A stretch of 50,285 nucleotides of DNA from a virus, in the IMG/VR virus record IMGVR_UViG_3300028388_002675, positions 1 to 50,285 of that record, one strand, 5' to 3'. The notes under the pieces were generated by a model that worked only from the letters and a program-made list of their open reading frames with translations, was not told the DNA's origin and ran no database searches. Positions 25,217 through 40,200 of the stretch are shown piece by piece; position 1 is the stretch's first letter, and every line of letters starts with the position of its first letter. The position numbers and the translations under genes were made by a program.

Positions 25217-28200
25217 TGGCATACGAAAACGATCAAAATGAGCCAGCTCTTCCAGTAGGCGGAGATAGCAAAAGGAAAAGTGCTAATCATTTACCGCGAT
25301 ATTATAGAACTCAAACCAATCGGAAATTTTTATCTAGCACCGTAGACCAATTAATTCAACCAGGTGTAGTAGAAAAAATAAATGGTTATATTGGAAGAGA
25401 GACTGCAAAGGCATTTACGTCGACTGATAATTATGTTGGTGATGTAAGTGCAGCAAGGCAAAACTATCAATTTGAACCAGCTACAGTTATCAAAGATGAT
25501 TTGAATAATGTAACTTTTTACAAAGACTACAACGATTATGTAAATCAACTTGATAGTTTTAATAAAGGCATACAAGATCATAGTATTTTCAATAGCGAGG
25601 AATACTATGCTTGGAATCCACATATAGATTGGGATAAATTTTCAAACTTTAGAGAATATTATTGGCTTCCAAATGGTCCGCAAAGTATTCCTGTGGCTGG
25701 CAATACAGTTGATGTTGAAAGTAACATAAAAGTCACTATTGGCGACAACGTTGATAATAACTCTTACATGTTTTCCAATGCTGGTACTGTGAATAATCCT
25801 ACAATAACTCTATACAGAGGACAAACATATAATTTTGAAATTAGTACACCTAACCTGCCATTTACAATTAAAACACAAAGGACCCTAGAAGACGACTTTG
25901 CTTTAGACTCTAGTAGTATTTTCGTAGTACAAGGTGTAAGTATTCAAAATCTAGAAAACGGCATAACAACAGTACGCCTAGGCGAAGATGTCCCAGATAT
26001 ACTCTATTATGTGGCAGCAAATGACATTAATGCTGCAGGAACAATTATTGTAAAAGACATAGAAGAAGCAACATTTATTGATATTGAAAGCGAAATTTTA
26101 GGAAAGCGTTATTATAAAACAGCCGACGGGATAGATCTTTCAAACGGGATGAAAATTTATTTCACTGGAGATGTTGAACCTTCTACATATGCAGAAGGTG
26201 CATACTATGTAGAAGGAGTAGGTGATAGCATAACGCTTGTGCCAGAAACAAAATTAAATACTCCAACAGCATTTACAGCCGATGTAATTTTAAAATTCGA
26301 CGACGAAGAAGCTGGCTTTGATAGACTACCGTATGGCACAGCAGTTGGCTATCCAGAAGCTAAAGATTATTTTGTAATAAACAGGGCTTCAGTAGACGGT
26401 AATATTTGGTCTAGATATAATAGATGGTTTCATAGAAGCGTGATTGAAACATCGGCAGCAGCAAACAATCAGCCAGTGTCCGTGGATCAAAATTCGAGAG
26501 CAAAACGTCCTATTATTGAATTCGAAGCTGGGCTAAAACTGGCAGAGTTTGGAACATTTGCAAAATTAGATGTAGACCTAGTTGATGACTATACAGCAGA
26601 TGTATTTTCTATCATCGAAGGAAGTCAAGGATATAATATCGACGGAGTAGATATTATTGAAGGTATGAGAATACTTTTTACAGCAGACACTGACATACGT
26701 GTTGCAGGAAGAATATTTGAAGTAGAATTTTTAAATTTTGCAGGCGGCGCCAGTACTAATCGACAAATACATTTACAAGAAGTTTCGGACACAGAACCAT
26801 TAGAAAATGAAGTTGTTTTAGTCCGACAAGGAAGTGATTATGCCGGTAGACTTTTCTACTACGATGGTAATAAATGGAAACTTACGCAAAATAAAACAAG
26901 TGTGAATCAACCTCCTTTATTTGATATATTCGATGAAGACAGTGTATCTTACACTGATACGACAGTATATCCTGCTAACAATTTCGAAGGTACCAAAATC
27001 TTTAGTTATAAGGAAGGATCAGGCGCTGAAGATAGTGAATTAGGTATACGTGTATCCTATAGAAATATAGAAAACGTAGGTGATATTATTTTTGACTTTA
27101 ATCTACTGCAAGATAGTATGACGTATACATTAGAAAATAATATTATAACCAAGAATACTAATATTGGCTTTGTAAGAAAATATGCCGATAGGACAACTTT
27201 TGAAACAGCAAACGGATGGATTACCGCCGAAGTTGATAGCGAACAGCCAGTTATACGACAATATGTATTTGATAATTCTACTGTTGGTTTTGAAATTAAT
27301 GTGTATGATAATTCGGCAGAGCTTGATGATTTATGGATTAGAGTATATCTCAATAATGTTTTGAAATTTGAAAATATAGACTATACATTGAGCACTAACA
27401 TACAAGGTAACATAGTTGTAAACTTTAACAGCGACCTAACAGTAGGAGATATAATCCTAATAAAAACAAAAAGCTCTACACTAAAAAATGAAAATGGGTT
27501 TTATGAGATACCGATTAATTTAGAAAGAAATCCGCTAAATGAAGATCTAGTTGACTTTACTCTAGGAGAAGTAAATGATCATGTGAGCACAATAGTTGAG
27601 TCAACAGATGAATTTGCAGGAACATATCCTGGTACAAGCAATTTGAGAGATCTAGGTCCATTATCAAAGTATGGTAAAAGATTTGTACAACATAGTGCTC
27701 CTATTAATTTAAGTTTGTATCATCTTTTGACTAAAGACAGTAATGTTGTAAAAGCAATTGATTATGCAAGGAAAGAATACTCCAAATTTAAAAGACTATT
27801 CATTACAACAGCAAATGAACTTGGATATGACGGGCCTGTAAAAGATCATGTAGATAAGATATTACAAGAAATAAATAGATCTAAAACAAAAGCTATGCCG
27901 TTTTTCTTTTCGGATATGGTGCCGCTTGGCGCTACAAGGAAAAACTCGTATACGGTTGAGGATGTTGATTTTACATTCTTCGGATTGAGCGAAACTTTTG
28001 TACTTACGGAACAAACCCGCAAGGCTGTGCAAGTTTACCAAAATGGCTTACAATTAACTTACGGCAAAGATTATACTTTCAATGCAGACGGATTCTGTGT
28101 TATTACAGCAACAAAGGAACTGGATGATTTAATTGAAATATATGAATATGAAACTACAAACGGATCTTTCGTACCACCTACACCTACAAAACTAGGATTG

Positions 28201-31200
28201 TATCCTAAATACGAACCTGTATTATACACAGACAATACATATCAAACTTTTTATGACAACGAAGGAACACCGCTAGACGGATCAGGACCTCGTGCAGTCA
28301 TTCAAGGGCACGATGGCAGTATAACGATTGCATATAATGATTTTAGAGATAACTTAATTTTAGAGTTAGAAAAACGAATCTATAACAATATCAAAGTGGA
28401 ATATAATACAGACCTTTTTGATATACATGATTTCGTAGGCGGCGAATTTAGGAATACTAATTTAGATAGGAATCACCTAGATAACCCTATGCTGGGAGAT
28501 TTTGTTGATTGGAGTAATTTTGTAGAAACTGATTATACACTGCATGACTTTTTTGAGCGTACTAATAGATTTACCTTCAATTACAAAAATCTACAATCTC
28601 CCAGCGATAAAACACTGCCTGGATTTTGGAGACAGATATACAAGGAAGCTTATGATACCGATCGTCCACATACCCATCCGTGGGAGCTTTTAAGTTATAC
28701 AATCAAACCGACTTGGTGGGAAGAAGTCTATGGACCTGCTCCGTATACTAGAGATAATTTAATTCTATGGCAAGATCTTGAAGGAGGTATTGTTAGAGAA
28801 CCGAATAAAAAATTAGTGACACTAGAAAAATACAAGCGACCAGGATTAACTAGCCACATTCCGGTAGATGAATCTGGAAATCTTCTTTCTCCTGTTGATA
28901 GCGGGTATATTAGAAATTATACAACTCAAAATATAGATGATAGTTTTGTGTTTGGAGACGGTGCACCTGTTGAAAGTGCTTGGCGTAAAAGTTCGGAATA
29001 TCCTTTTAGTTTAATAAAGTCTATAGTCATTAATAAACCTAGCAAGGCTTTTGCCACTGCATTTGATAGGATTAGACAAGTTAGGAATTTAGCAGGACAA
29101 TTAGTCTACAGTACCACTAGTCAACGACTACAACTTGCTAACATTGTGTTTCCTAACACTGCCGAAGAAGAAATACAGGTCTATACTTCTGGACTAGTGA
29201 ATTATATCAATAACTACATGACTGCGGATGTATTAAGAGCTTACGAATTGTATAAAACTAATGTTGCTTCTATTAGAAATCAAATAGGTTTTAAAATTGC
29301 AGGCTTTACAGACAAAGACAAATTTAGATTGATACTTGACAGTAGAACACCTACAAATGAAGGAAATGTCTTTATTCCTGATGAAAACTATCAAATATTT
29401 CTAAACACTAGTAGTCCTGTTGAGACTATAAGCTATAGTGGTGTAATTATAGAACGTAGGGATGACGGATATGTTATTAAAGGATACGATAGACAAAATA
29501 CAGTTTTCAAATATCATAGGGCAGTCAGTTCGCAAAATGATCCTAGTATTAACATAGGCGGAATAAGTGAACCATTTCTTTTTTGGGAATCTGGCAAACA
29601 ATATGTTCCAGGAACAAACGTAGAATTTGAAGGCTCATATTATAGAGTAAAAAATGCACATACTAGTGCCAACGACTTTGCTGTTGAAAATTTTTCCAAA
29701 CTCCCATTCCTTCCGTTAATTGGTGGTAGAGATGCATTTATTAGAAAACAATTTATAGATACATTTGAAGAAGAATTAAAATATGGTACAATTCTTCCTA
29801 CAATACAAGATGTGGTTGATTTTTTATTAGGATACGGCGATTGGTTAGAATCAAAAGGGTTTGTATTTGATTATTTTGACGGAGACTCGGGCAATGTTAT
29901 TAACTGGAGACACAGTGTAAACGAATTCCTATTTTGGACTACACAAAATTGGGCAGCAGGCAGTGTAATTACTTTAAGTCCTGCTGCTACAAGATTAAAA
30001 TTTAATTCTAATTACAGTACAGTTGATAATATTTTCGATAACTTTTACGGACACACTCTTTTAAAATCGGATGGTAATAAACTAGTAGAAGAATTTAGCA
30101 GCCTTGGTCGTGAACCAAACGAATTTATAATACAGCCTAGAAACACCGAAGATGGAATTTTTGCAGTTAGACTTCCGCTAGTGCAAAAAGAACATGTTTG
30201 TCTAATAGACAATAGAACTGTGTTCGGTGATATAATTTATGATATACAACCTGGTTATCGGCAGGAACGAATAAAAGTTCTAGGGTATCGTACAGATAGT
30301 TGGGACGGAAGTCTAAACATTCCAGGATTCATATATGATAATCTTGTAATAGAAGAATGGGAAGCATGGAAAGACTACACAATTGGCGATGTTGTCAAAT
30401 ACAAAGAATTTTACTATACTGCGAATAATAAAATTCCAGGCGAAGCAACATTTACATCTAGTAATTGGAATAGGTTAACTGGAAAGCCAGAGCCGGGATT
30501 GTATGCAAACTTTGAATACAAAACAAATCAGTTTGCAGATTTTTATGACCTTGATAGTGATAACTTTGATACTGAACAACAACGACTAGCGCAACATCTG
30601 ATCGGATATCAAAAACGTCAATATCTAGAAAATATTGTAAATGACAGTGTTAGTCAATATAAATTTTATCAAGGGTTTATACAAGATAAGGGAACACAAA
30701 ACGCACTTACAAAACTGTTTGATGCATTAAGTTCAGACAACAAAGACAGTTTAGAATTCTATGAAGAATGGGCAATTAAAGACGGACAATATGGTGCATC
30801 TGAAGGTTTTGAAGAAATTGAATACAAACTAGACGAATCAAAATTCAGATTAACTCCGCAGCCTATAGAATTAGTAAATTCTGTCACAGGTAACGAAACT
30901 GATTTGATTTATAGAATACTGCCTTTCGAAACGTATGTAAAAAATAATACCTACAATCATAGTGCTGCATTTCCAAGAAAAAATATTCTAGATACATATA
31001 TAAAAAATGCAGGATATGTCAATCAAGAAGATGTACAAGGTATTACAACTACATACCAAGATATAACAAATTTCTTCTATACACAAATTGCAAAGGATAG
31101 CTATATTTGGGTAGGTAATCAAAACCGAACATGGAATGTTTATAAACATGTTGCTACACCGTACACAATTGAAAGTATACAATCAGGCGATAACGAATTT

Positions 31201-34200
31201 TCTATAATTGTAGATGCTACACCTACAGATATTTTTGCTGGTGATGTGATCGGAATAGGCGATTTGTACAAATATAATGCTGTAGGTTCTGAAGATAGTA
31301 GTCAAACTACTAGCTATGAGAAATATGATCTAGAAGGATTTTTTGTAGTATCTTCTATTACAAATAATAATATAGTTTTGAAGTCAGACCAAACAATTGA
31401 AACGATTGAAAGCGTAAGAGGCTCATTAACAAAGTTTTTAGCTGTACGTGCAGGAGATGCAATCGAAGCAAATACCATTTTACAAAAAGGTGTCACAATT
31501 AACGATCTGATCTGGATTGATAATAATGGTTCGCAATCTTGGAATGTATTAAAAAATAATCAATCTTATTCAAAACTTCAAGAATTATCCAACAGTGCAA
31601 CAGGTTCTGATCATAATTATGGATTTAGTTTATCAGCAGATGATAGAAATACAACTTTACTTGTGGGTGCGCCTGATTATGAAAACGGTAGGGTTTTTGT
31701 TTATTCAAGGCCTGCAAATAGTGTTAATTTTGTGCAAACACAAATTATAGAACCGTTTGGGTTTGGCGACGATAGAGAAAGATTTGGAGCAAGTGTTGCT
31801 GTAACTCCTGACGGGGAATATGCAATAATTGGATCTCCGAGTGCATCAAATGTTAAAACAAAATATGCAGGAGCATTTGTTGAAACTACGGATTACGGAA
31901 AAGGATCCATAGTGTTAAAAGATCAAAGTCTATGGCAGTCGTTGGTTGATATAGAAGGGCAAGAAGATAATATTGTATTTGCAAGTTTCGGCAGTACTAC
32001 ACAAGCAATAGAAACTCTATCTCTAGAACTAGATTCTACAAATCAAAGTCCTGTGCTTTTAGCAGGAAATTATGCAGTAAATAGATTAACCGGCGACTAC
32101 GCCTTTCCAGGACTTTCGGTAAATCATGTGCTTGTAAGGGTACCTCTTGATATATATGACGGTTCTGGAGAAGATGATGAAGTAAAACTAGGATGGAATA
32201 AAAGAACATACTCTAATCAAAGTCAATCTGTTTTAGCGGATAGAGAACCTTTTAATGGCGATTATCCGTTAATAACAGGAGAATATCTCGAGTCAGATAA
32301 GACTATCAAACACAAAGTAGATGTAATACTATATATTGAATCAGCTACAAACGTGCCAGAAATAAATGATATTTTACAAACTAGAACAGGTAGCGGAACA
32401 GTAGCTTATGTTTTCAATGAAGCTGCCGAAACCGTAATCTATATAAAAAATGCAAATGGTACTTTTAACAACGAAGATAGTTTGTTTAGAAACGATGGAG
32501 ACTTCATAGGAAATTATGAAAAACAAGCCCCTGTAGACAATATAGATGCAGCAGATGTATGGGGCGGTTATTGGTTCATACAAACAGGGTCTTACACTCC
32601 TACACTACAAACAAATGTTGCAGATGAAGGTAAAGCACTAGTATTTTATGATGTTATAAGCGATAGTACTTCTACAGGTAGATTCTATTACAATAGTTTA
32701 GATTTTGTAGCAGGAGTTACAAACAGTCAAAACACCATAGGAAGCTACATAGAAGTTTTAAGCTTTACAGGGTCACCAGGACCTGGCGCAGTTACAGGAG
32801 ACTTTCTATCAGATAAATTTGTAGTAAGGGCACCAAAACAAGTAACCGATGCATACAGTGCAGGTCAAGAAATAGATTTATATGTCAACCAGCTGCCTAG
32901 ATATGGTACAGGTATAATTAAAGACCTTGCAGAAATTAATTTAACATCAGCAATAACAAACAAAAAGCATACTATAAGTGATATATGGGATGGATATATC
33001 AACTTTAATTTGACAAAATTTGATGCAGGAGGCAATCCGTTTGAGCCGAAAGTTGGTCTTATTGTAAGAGACAGGACACGAGAAGGTGAAGCAGAAGTTG
33101 CATATGTGCAAAAAAATGGTCTTAATGTTAATATCTTTGTAAAAAATGTCACAGGTGTCTGGTCAGTAGGTGACGATTTTGGACAAAACGCTGAAATAGA
33201 ATTTGTAGGTGTTCCTTCGGATCCCGATGTAATATATCAAGTTGATCGTATTATGGGGCAGATTCAATTTACAGGTTTAGGTTATGATCCTGCTAATATA
33301 GGCGGTTTGTTAGTACTAGAAGCACCCAATGATATTGCGGTTCCGAATGTTCCTGTACTTACAGATGTAGAGTGTTGGTTTTATAATGAAAGTAATATTT
33401 TAGGTATTCCCAGACCTGCAAACGCACCAAGTCCAGTTAATAATGAATGGACACAAGTCTTCAAGATATCTGCTGATTCTACAGGAACACCAAGCGGGCT
33501 AACAAATGAAGGAATGTATTCACTGTATCAAAGATCTGTGCCTGGCAATTACGCTCTTGTTGGATCATATACCGTACCAGAAAAGCAAGCAAACTTCTTT
33601 TTAGGTAGTCAAATAAAAATTACAAAATTTGATGATCTTTATAGAGCATTTATTCATGCCAAAGGTGAACAGACCGAATTTTCACCTGGTAGGATTTATT
33701 TGCTGAAAAATGGATTAGAAAACAGCTATTCGTATGACTGGGAATATGCAAAAAATAAAAAGTTTAAAGGTGCATTCAACGAGAGTTTAAATTATTATAC
33801 TGGAGATATTGTATATCTTTCAGACCCTGATGGAACTCTGTATACAGCAAAAACGAATATTGCTGCAGGCACATTTGATATTAGAGATTGGACGTCAACT
33901 AATGATATAGTAGATTATGTGGGTTATATCCCTAATAACACCGGATTAAGTGTTGTTACTGACAGTACAGTATTGCCTATAGTTTTAAATCAAAGTAATA
34001 TGTATGATTTTGGATCGGACTATGACATAAGCAAAAACGGCGATGTATTAGTTGTCTCTGCCTTGTACAACAATGATGAAGCTAATAGAGTCGTTGTATA
34101 CAGATCAAATAATGGATTTTTTGAAAGACGTCAAGAAATATTAGCTCCTACTAATACTAGTGGTTTTGCACAAAGTATTTCAATTAGTGATGACGGCATG

Positions 34201-37200
34201 CTTATTGCAATAGGCGAACCATATGACAATGACGTAAGATTAGATCAAGGTGTTGTTTATATTTACAAACAGACCAACGGGGAATTTTCTCTGCATCAAA
34301 CCTTGAACAGTCCAAATAACGAACGTGCAGAATTATTTGGATGGAATCTAGAATTTGACGGCGGGTCTCTTGCAATTACAGCAAGGAATGCAGATAGTTA
34401 TGTGTCTACCACATTAGACAATAATGAAACTACATTTGACCAAAGTTTTACTACATTCAAAACAATAAACGATGACAGCGGAGTAGTTTATTTGTACGAA
34501 AATTATAATAATAATATGATTTTTGGACAGATAATTCAGTCTGCAGATGCAAATATAAATTACTTTGGCAGAAATCTTTTAGTAAAAAATAATCATGTGT
34601 ATGTAGGCCTACCTGCATTAACAAAAAATAGTTTACAAGGAAGAGTGTTAGATTATAGTAAACCTGAAAATACAAAAATTTGGTCTATACACAGATCCGA
34701 AAAAGAAAGTGTAGATATTTCAAAAATTAAAAAAGTATTTTTGTATAACACTGTACAGAAAGAACTAATTACATATCTTGATTATATAGATCCTTTACAA
34801 GGAAAAGTATCTGGTGAAGCAGAACAAGATATAAGATTTAAAACATATTATGATCCTGCCACATATACAAATACAGACAATGCGAGCAGCCGCAGAATTG
34901 TTGTTGACATTACCAACGGATGGGGCAAAGAACATGTTGGCGAAGTGTGGTGGGATTTGAGCACAGCAAAGTTTTACAATCCCTATCAAGATAGTGTAAT
35001 TTATAGTACACAAAACTGGAATCAAGTTTTTATTGGTAATAGTATAGATGTTTACGAATGGGTCGAAAGTGACGTAATACCTAGTGTATGGGACCAACGT
35101 GCCGACACAAATACCTATTTTCCAAGAGGTTATAGCGGAACAAGTATCTACGGCGATAGTGTCTATTCAACTAAATCTATATACGATAGTGTAGCACAAA
35201 CCTTTAAGAGAAAGTATTATTTCTGGGTAAAAGATAAAAAGATAGTACCTAATGTAGAATTTAGAAACATTAAATTAACTGATATAAAAAGTTACATTGA
35301 AGATCCACGAGCGGCTGGCTTAAGATTTATGGCATTTATAAGTCCTACACAGTTTGTTTTGTTTAATTGTGAAGATTTAATAAAAGATCAAGATGTTGCA
35401 TTAAGTGTGCAATATTGGTCGATAGAAAACCAAACACAAAATATACATAATCAATATCAGATAATTTCAGATGGATTAGAAACAAGTCAGCCTAAAGCAG
35501 ATATTATACGCAAGTGGTATGACAGTTTAGTAGGCTATGATGAACAAAAGCGTACTGTCCCTGATCCTGCTTTGAGTGCAAAATACAAATACGGTATTTT
35601 AAATAATCCGAGACAAGGATGGTTTGTAAATAGGATTGAAGCACTAAAACAGGTAATTGAAAGAACTAATAGAGTACTTTCACAAAATCTTATTATAGAT
35701 GATAAAGACATCAGTGCATTGTTTACTAATGAGGAAGCACCCAGTGTTGCATCTAGACTATATGATACTAGTGTAGATACATTAGCTGATCTAGAATTTA
35801 TAGGTGTTGCCAGGGCAACCAGAGCAAGTCTAACTCCTGTTATTTCTAATGGAAAAATTACAAGAGTAATAATAGATAACCCAGGTAGAGGATATCGTGT
35901 AGCACCTACAGCTACAATAAGTGGAAATGGTGAAGACGCAGAAATTGAACTAGAAATTAATAGTATAGGTCAAATTACAAGTGCAACAGTGTTAAACCAA
36001 GGTAATAATTATGATAGTAGTACGCTTATAACCGTGAGAAGATTCACCGTGTTAGTAGAAACCGATGATACTATACAAGGTAAATGGGCATTGTATGAAA
36101 GAATACAAGAATCTGGTACGTGGAACAGAATTAAAAGTCAGTCCTTTGATACAAGGCTTTTCTGGGATTACAAAGATTGGTATGCCGAGGGATATAATGC
36201 TCTCACTGATATAGATTATTTGATCGATAATTCTTACGAACTAACAAGTCTTGAAAATGTTATTGGTGATGTAGTTAAAATTTCAACAATCGGAAATGGC
36301 GGGTGGCTACTTTTAGAGAAAATTAACAATCAAGATACAGCTGATTATACAATAAATTATAAGACTATCGGCCGAGAAAATGGCACAATAGAGTTTAAAA
36401 ACAATTTATATGACTTTGCTGAATCAAATGTTGGGTTTGACACAATAAGTTTTGATACAAAAATCTATGACAGTGAACCTGTAGATGAATTACGTATAAT
36501 CCTTAATTCTATAAAAGATGATTTACTTATCGATAAATTAAAAATTGAATTTAACCAATTGTTCTTTGCAAGTTTAAGGTATGTGATGAGAGAGCAGCCT
36601 TATGTAGATTGGATGTTTAAAACAAGTTTTATCAAAGCAAAGCACAATGTAGGATCATTAAGAAGAGATATTACATTTAATAATGATAATTTGCCAAGTT
36701 ACGAAGCATATGTAAAGGAAGTTAAACCTTTTGCTACAAAAATACGAGAATATTTAAGTGCATATGAAGGTTTAGATAACACACAGACTCTAGTAACTGA
36801 TTTTGATTTACCTCCAGTATATAAGGATGCATATAAAACCATACTTCCTGAAGCAGTAAAAGTAGTGAACAATACACTTATTGGAATAGATGCAGATATA
36901 GACACATATCCAAATAAGAATTGGCTAGATAATGCCACATATAAGATTACCAGTGTCGATGTAGTAGAACCGGGCGCAGGTTACACTAGTCCTCCACAGC
37001 TAACGGTAGAAGGCGGCGGCGGAACTGGCGCAGTTCTACAGGCGTATTTAGGAAGAAATGGCAGAATAACTGATGTAAAGGTAATCAATCAAGGTAGTGG
37101 ATATTACAGTACTCCTATAGTAACAATTAATGGAAATTTATTAGATACAGGAACACCTGCAAAGTTTTCGGTGAATATAGGGGATAGTCCTGTAAGAAAT

Positions 37201-40200
37201 ATTCACACTATAGTAAAATTTGACAGAACAACAGGGACTTACTTGCATACAATCCTGTCTCAAACTGAAACTTTTATAGGCACAGGAAGTAAGTTTGAAT
37301 ATCTTTTAAAATGGCCAATGGACTTGCTTACTTCAAATGTTACAGTGATTGTAGATGGAATTGAACTTTTAGAAAGCCAATATTCTTATACTAATGAACT
37401 GGATGTATCAAAAGGTTACGATAGATATTTTGGACAAATAAGATTTACTGAAGCTCCAGAATCAGCTAAAGAAATTGTAATTAGTTATAAAAAAGCTGTA
37501 GAATTGCTGCAGGCACAGGATAGAATAAATCAAATTTATAGTGCTGATCCTGGACAGTTAGGAAAAGATTTATCTCAATTAATGGATGGCATAGATTATG
37601 GTGGTGTAGAAGTCAAAAGTTTTGGCTTCAAAGGAGCCGGAGGGTGGGATGCCGGCGATTGGTACTCTGACACATGGGACGCAACCTATGATTCAACATT
37701 CGAGGATGAAATTTTTGAGTTTGACGGATCTACTATAGAAATTTCATTAAGCAAACCTTTAGAGTCTGGTGTGGTATACAATATCTATTATCAAACCCCC
37801 ACAGACAGTCAACCTGTGAGAATAGATGATCCTAACTTTGATGGATCAACTATTATTGATAATCCAAACGCAATTATGCGTTCATTCATAGGCGACGGAG
37901 TCACACAAACTCTATTCCTTGATGATTTTAAATTAGGAACATATCAAGAAGATGGATACAACACAGGGGTATCTCTCCGAACTGGTGAAGGTTATAAACT
38001 TATATTAAGAAAATCTACAAGCGATGGTACTTTTGATATAGATCCAGAAGGATACGATACCATACTTTCAGGCGGAAATTTAAATTATTCAACGGCGACT
38101 GGACTGTTAGCAGAAGATATTACAATTGACGGCGACGGTTTTGTAACACCTACAACCTCTAAAGGACCTGAAGAACTTGTGCCTGGTCAGATTCTTGATA
38201 CAGTTGATATTCAAGTATACGAAAGACCAAAAGGAGGTGCAAGTCCTATAACAAGTAGAGTTTATATTGGTGATGGATCTACAAAAACTTTTAATATAGG
38301 ATCTGCTCCTATATTTGAAGAAAGTGTATTTGTAAAAGTAGGTTTTGAAATAAAAGCTACTGACGACTACACCATTAATTACAGAGATAACACAATAACA
38401 TTTGTAACAGTACCAACTGCAAATGAAAAAATCAGCATTGTAACTTTGGGTGTAAGCGGCACAAATATATTAGATATAGATCAATTTGTAGCAGACGGCA
38501 GCACTGCAGAGTTTCTTACAAACGTTAGATGGAGCGATAAATTATCCTACTATGCAACATTAGATGGCCAGAAATTAGAAAACATTATATTTAGATCAGA
38601 TGAATCTTATGAAGCATCTAATAATGCTGTGATAAAATTCCCTTCGCCACCAGCAGCTGGAAGCATAATACGTTTCGCATTCTTTGAAAACACAACAGTG
38701 ACTGTTACAGAACAAGACGGAACATTATCTTTCAATGATACAATACCAAATTATAGTGAAGTTACAATCGATAACTTCGTTGCTGATGGTAGTACTGTAA
38801 GTTATGAATTATCACAAACTCCGTTTTCACAAGAATCACATGCTTGGTTTACGATTGTCAAAGTTAATAATAAGATCCTAGATGCAGGCTATAACAAAAG
38901 ATTTACAGTTTCGCAAGGAATATTGGAATATAAATTAGATGAATGGCAGAAACCTGCAGGAACTGTAAGAAGTAGTCAAATTAAAGTGTATCTAAATAAT
39001 GTTGAATTAGAATACATCGAACAATGGGTTTATATCGGCAATCCTAGCACAGTTAGTCAAGACGGAAGCCTGATTAGGTTGCAGTCTGGTTTGACTATTG
39101 CGGATGGAGATATTTTAGACGTTTATGTGCTTAATGATGGTGAATATGCATTTGGCACATTTGATGAAAATCAGGAATATACACCTACACCTGGTATATT
39201 GCAGTTGAATAATGCATATACTGAAGGTGATACTATCTCTGTGTATCAATTCAGTAATCATGATAGTCAAGGTTTTGAAAGACAGCAATTTGATGTTGTT
39301 GATAGATTTAATATTACTAATCTTGATGATGGTAGCAGTGTTCCTGTAGATGACGCAACCTATCCAGAAGATTGGTATAAAATTCAACATTTAAGAAATG
39401 GCCTTATAGAATTAAGAGAAGAGGCAGTTGATGCACAATATGTTTGGGTATCAATAAATGGAGATCTGCTTACACCTAACGTGCATTATTATGTTACAGA
39501 TAATAGACATTACGTTAAAATTAATGCAGATATCGCAGAAAACGATACGATAGAGATCATACAGTTTGCAAACCCAGTAACAAAAAATAGATTAGCTTGG
39601 AGGCAATTCAAAGATATGCTTAACCGTAATCACTACAAGCGTTTAGACGGCACAGCAAATATTGTATTAGCCCAAGATTTAAATTGGTATGATAACGAAA
39701 TTATTTTAACTAACGCAGATAGTTTACTAGAGCCACAGCCTCAATCAAAAACGCCCAGTGTTATTTTTATTGAAGGTGAAAGAATAGAATACTTTATAAA
39801 AGATGGTAACAAACTTAAACAACTACGCAGAGGCACACTAGGAACAGGTGTTAAAAATACTTATATTGCAGGTACCGAATTATATAATCAGAGTCAAGAT
39901 GCAACTATGCCGTATAAGGACGAAACAATTACATTAGTTCTAACAGCAGATGGCACAAGCACTGCATATGATCTAGACTTTACCCCTAATAATGTAAACG
40001 AATTTGAAGTTTTCGTTGCAGGACGTAGATTGCGTAAAAATGCTATTGGTTCTTACATACAACCAGATCCAACTTATCAAGATTCGCCCGAAGGAGATGA
40101 AACATTAGAAGCAGAATTTACTGTAGATGGAAATGTGCTAACCTTATTAGAAGCACCGAGTGAAAATCAAAAAATAATTATAGTTCGTAGACAAGGAAAA

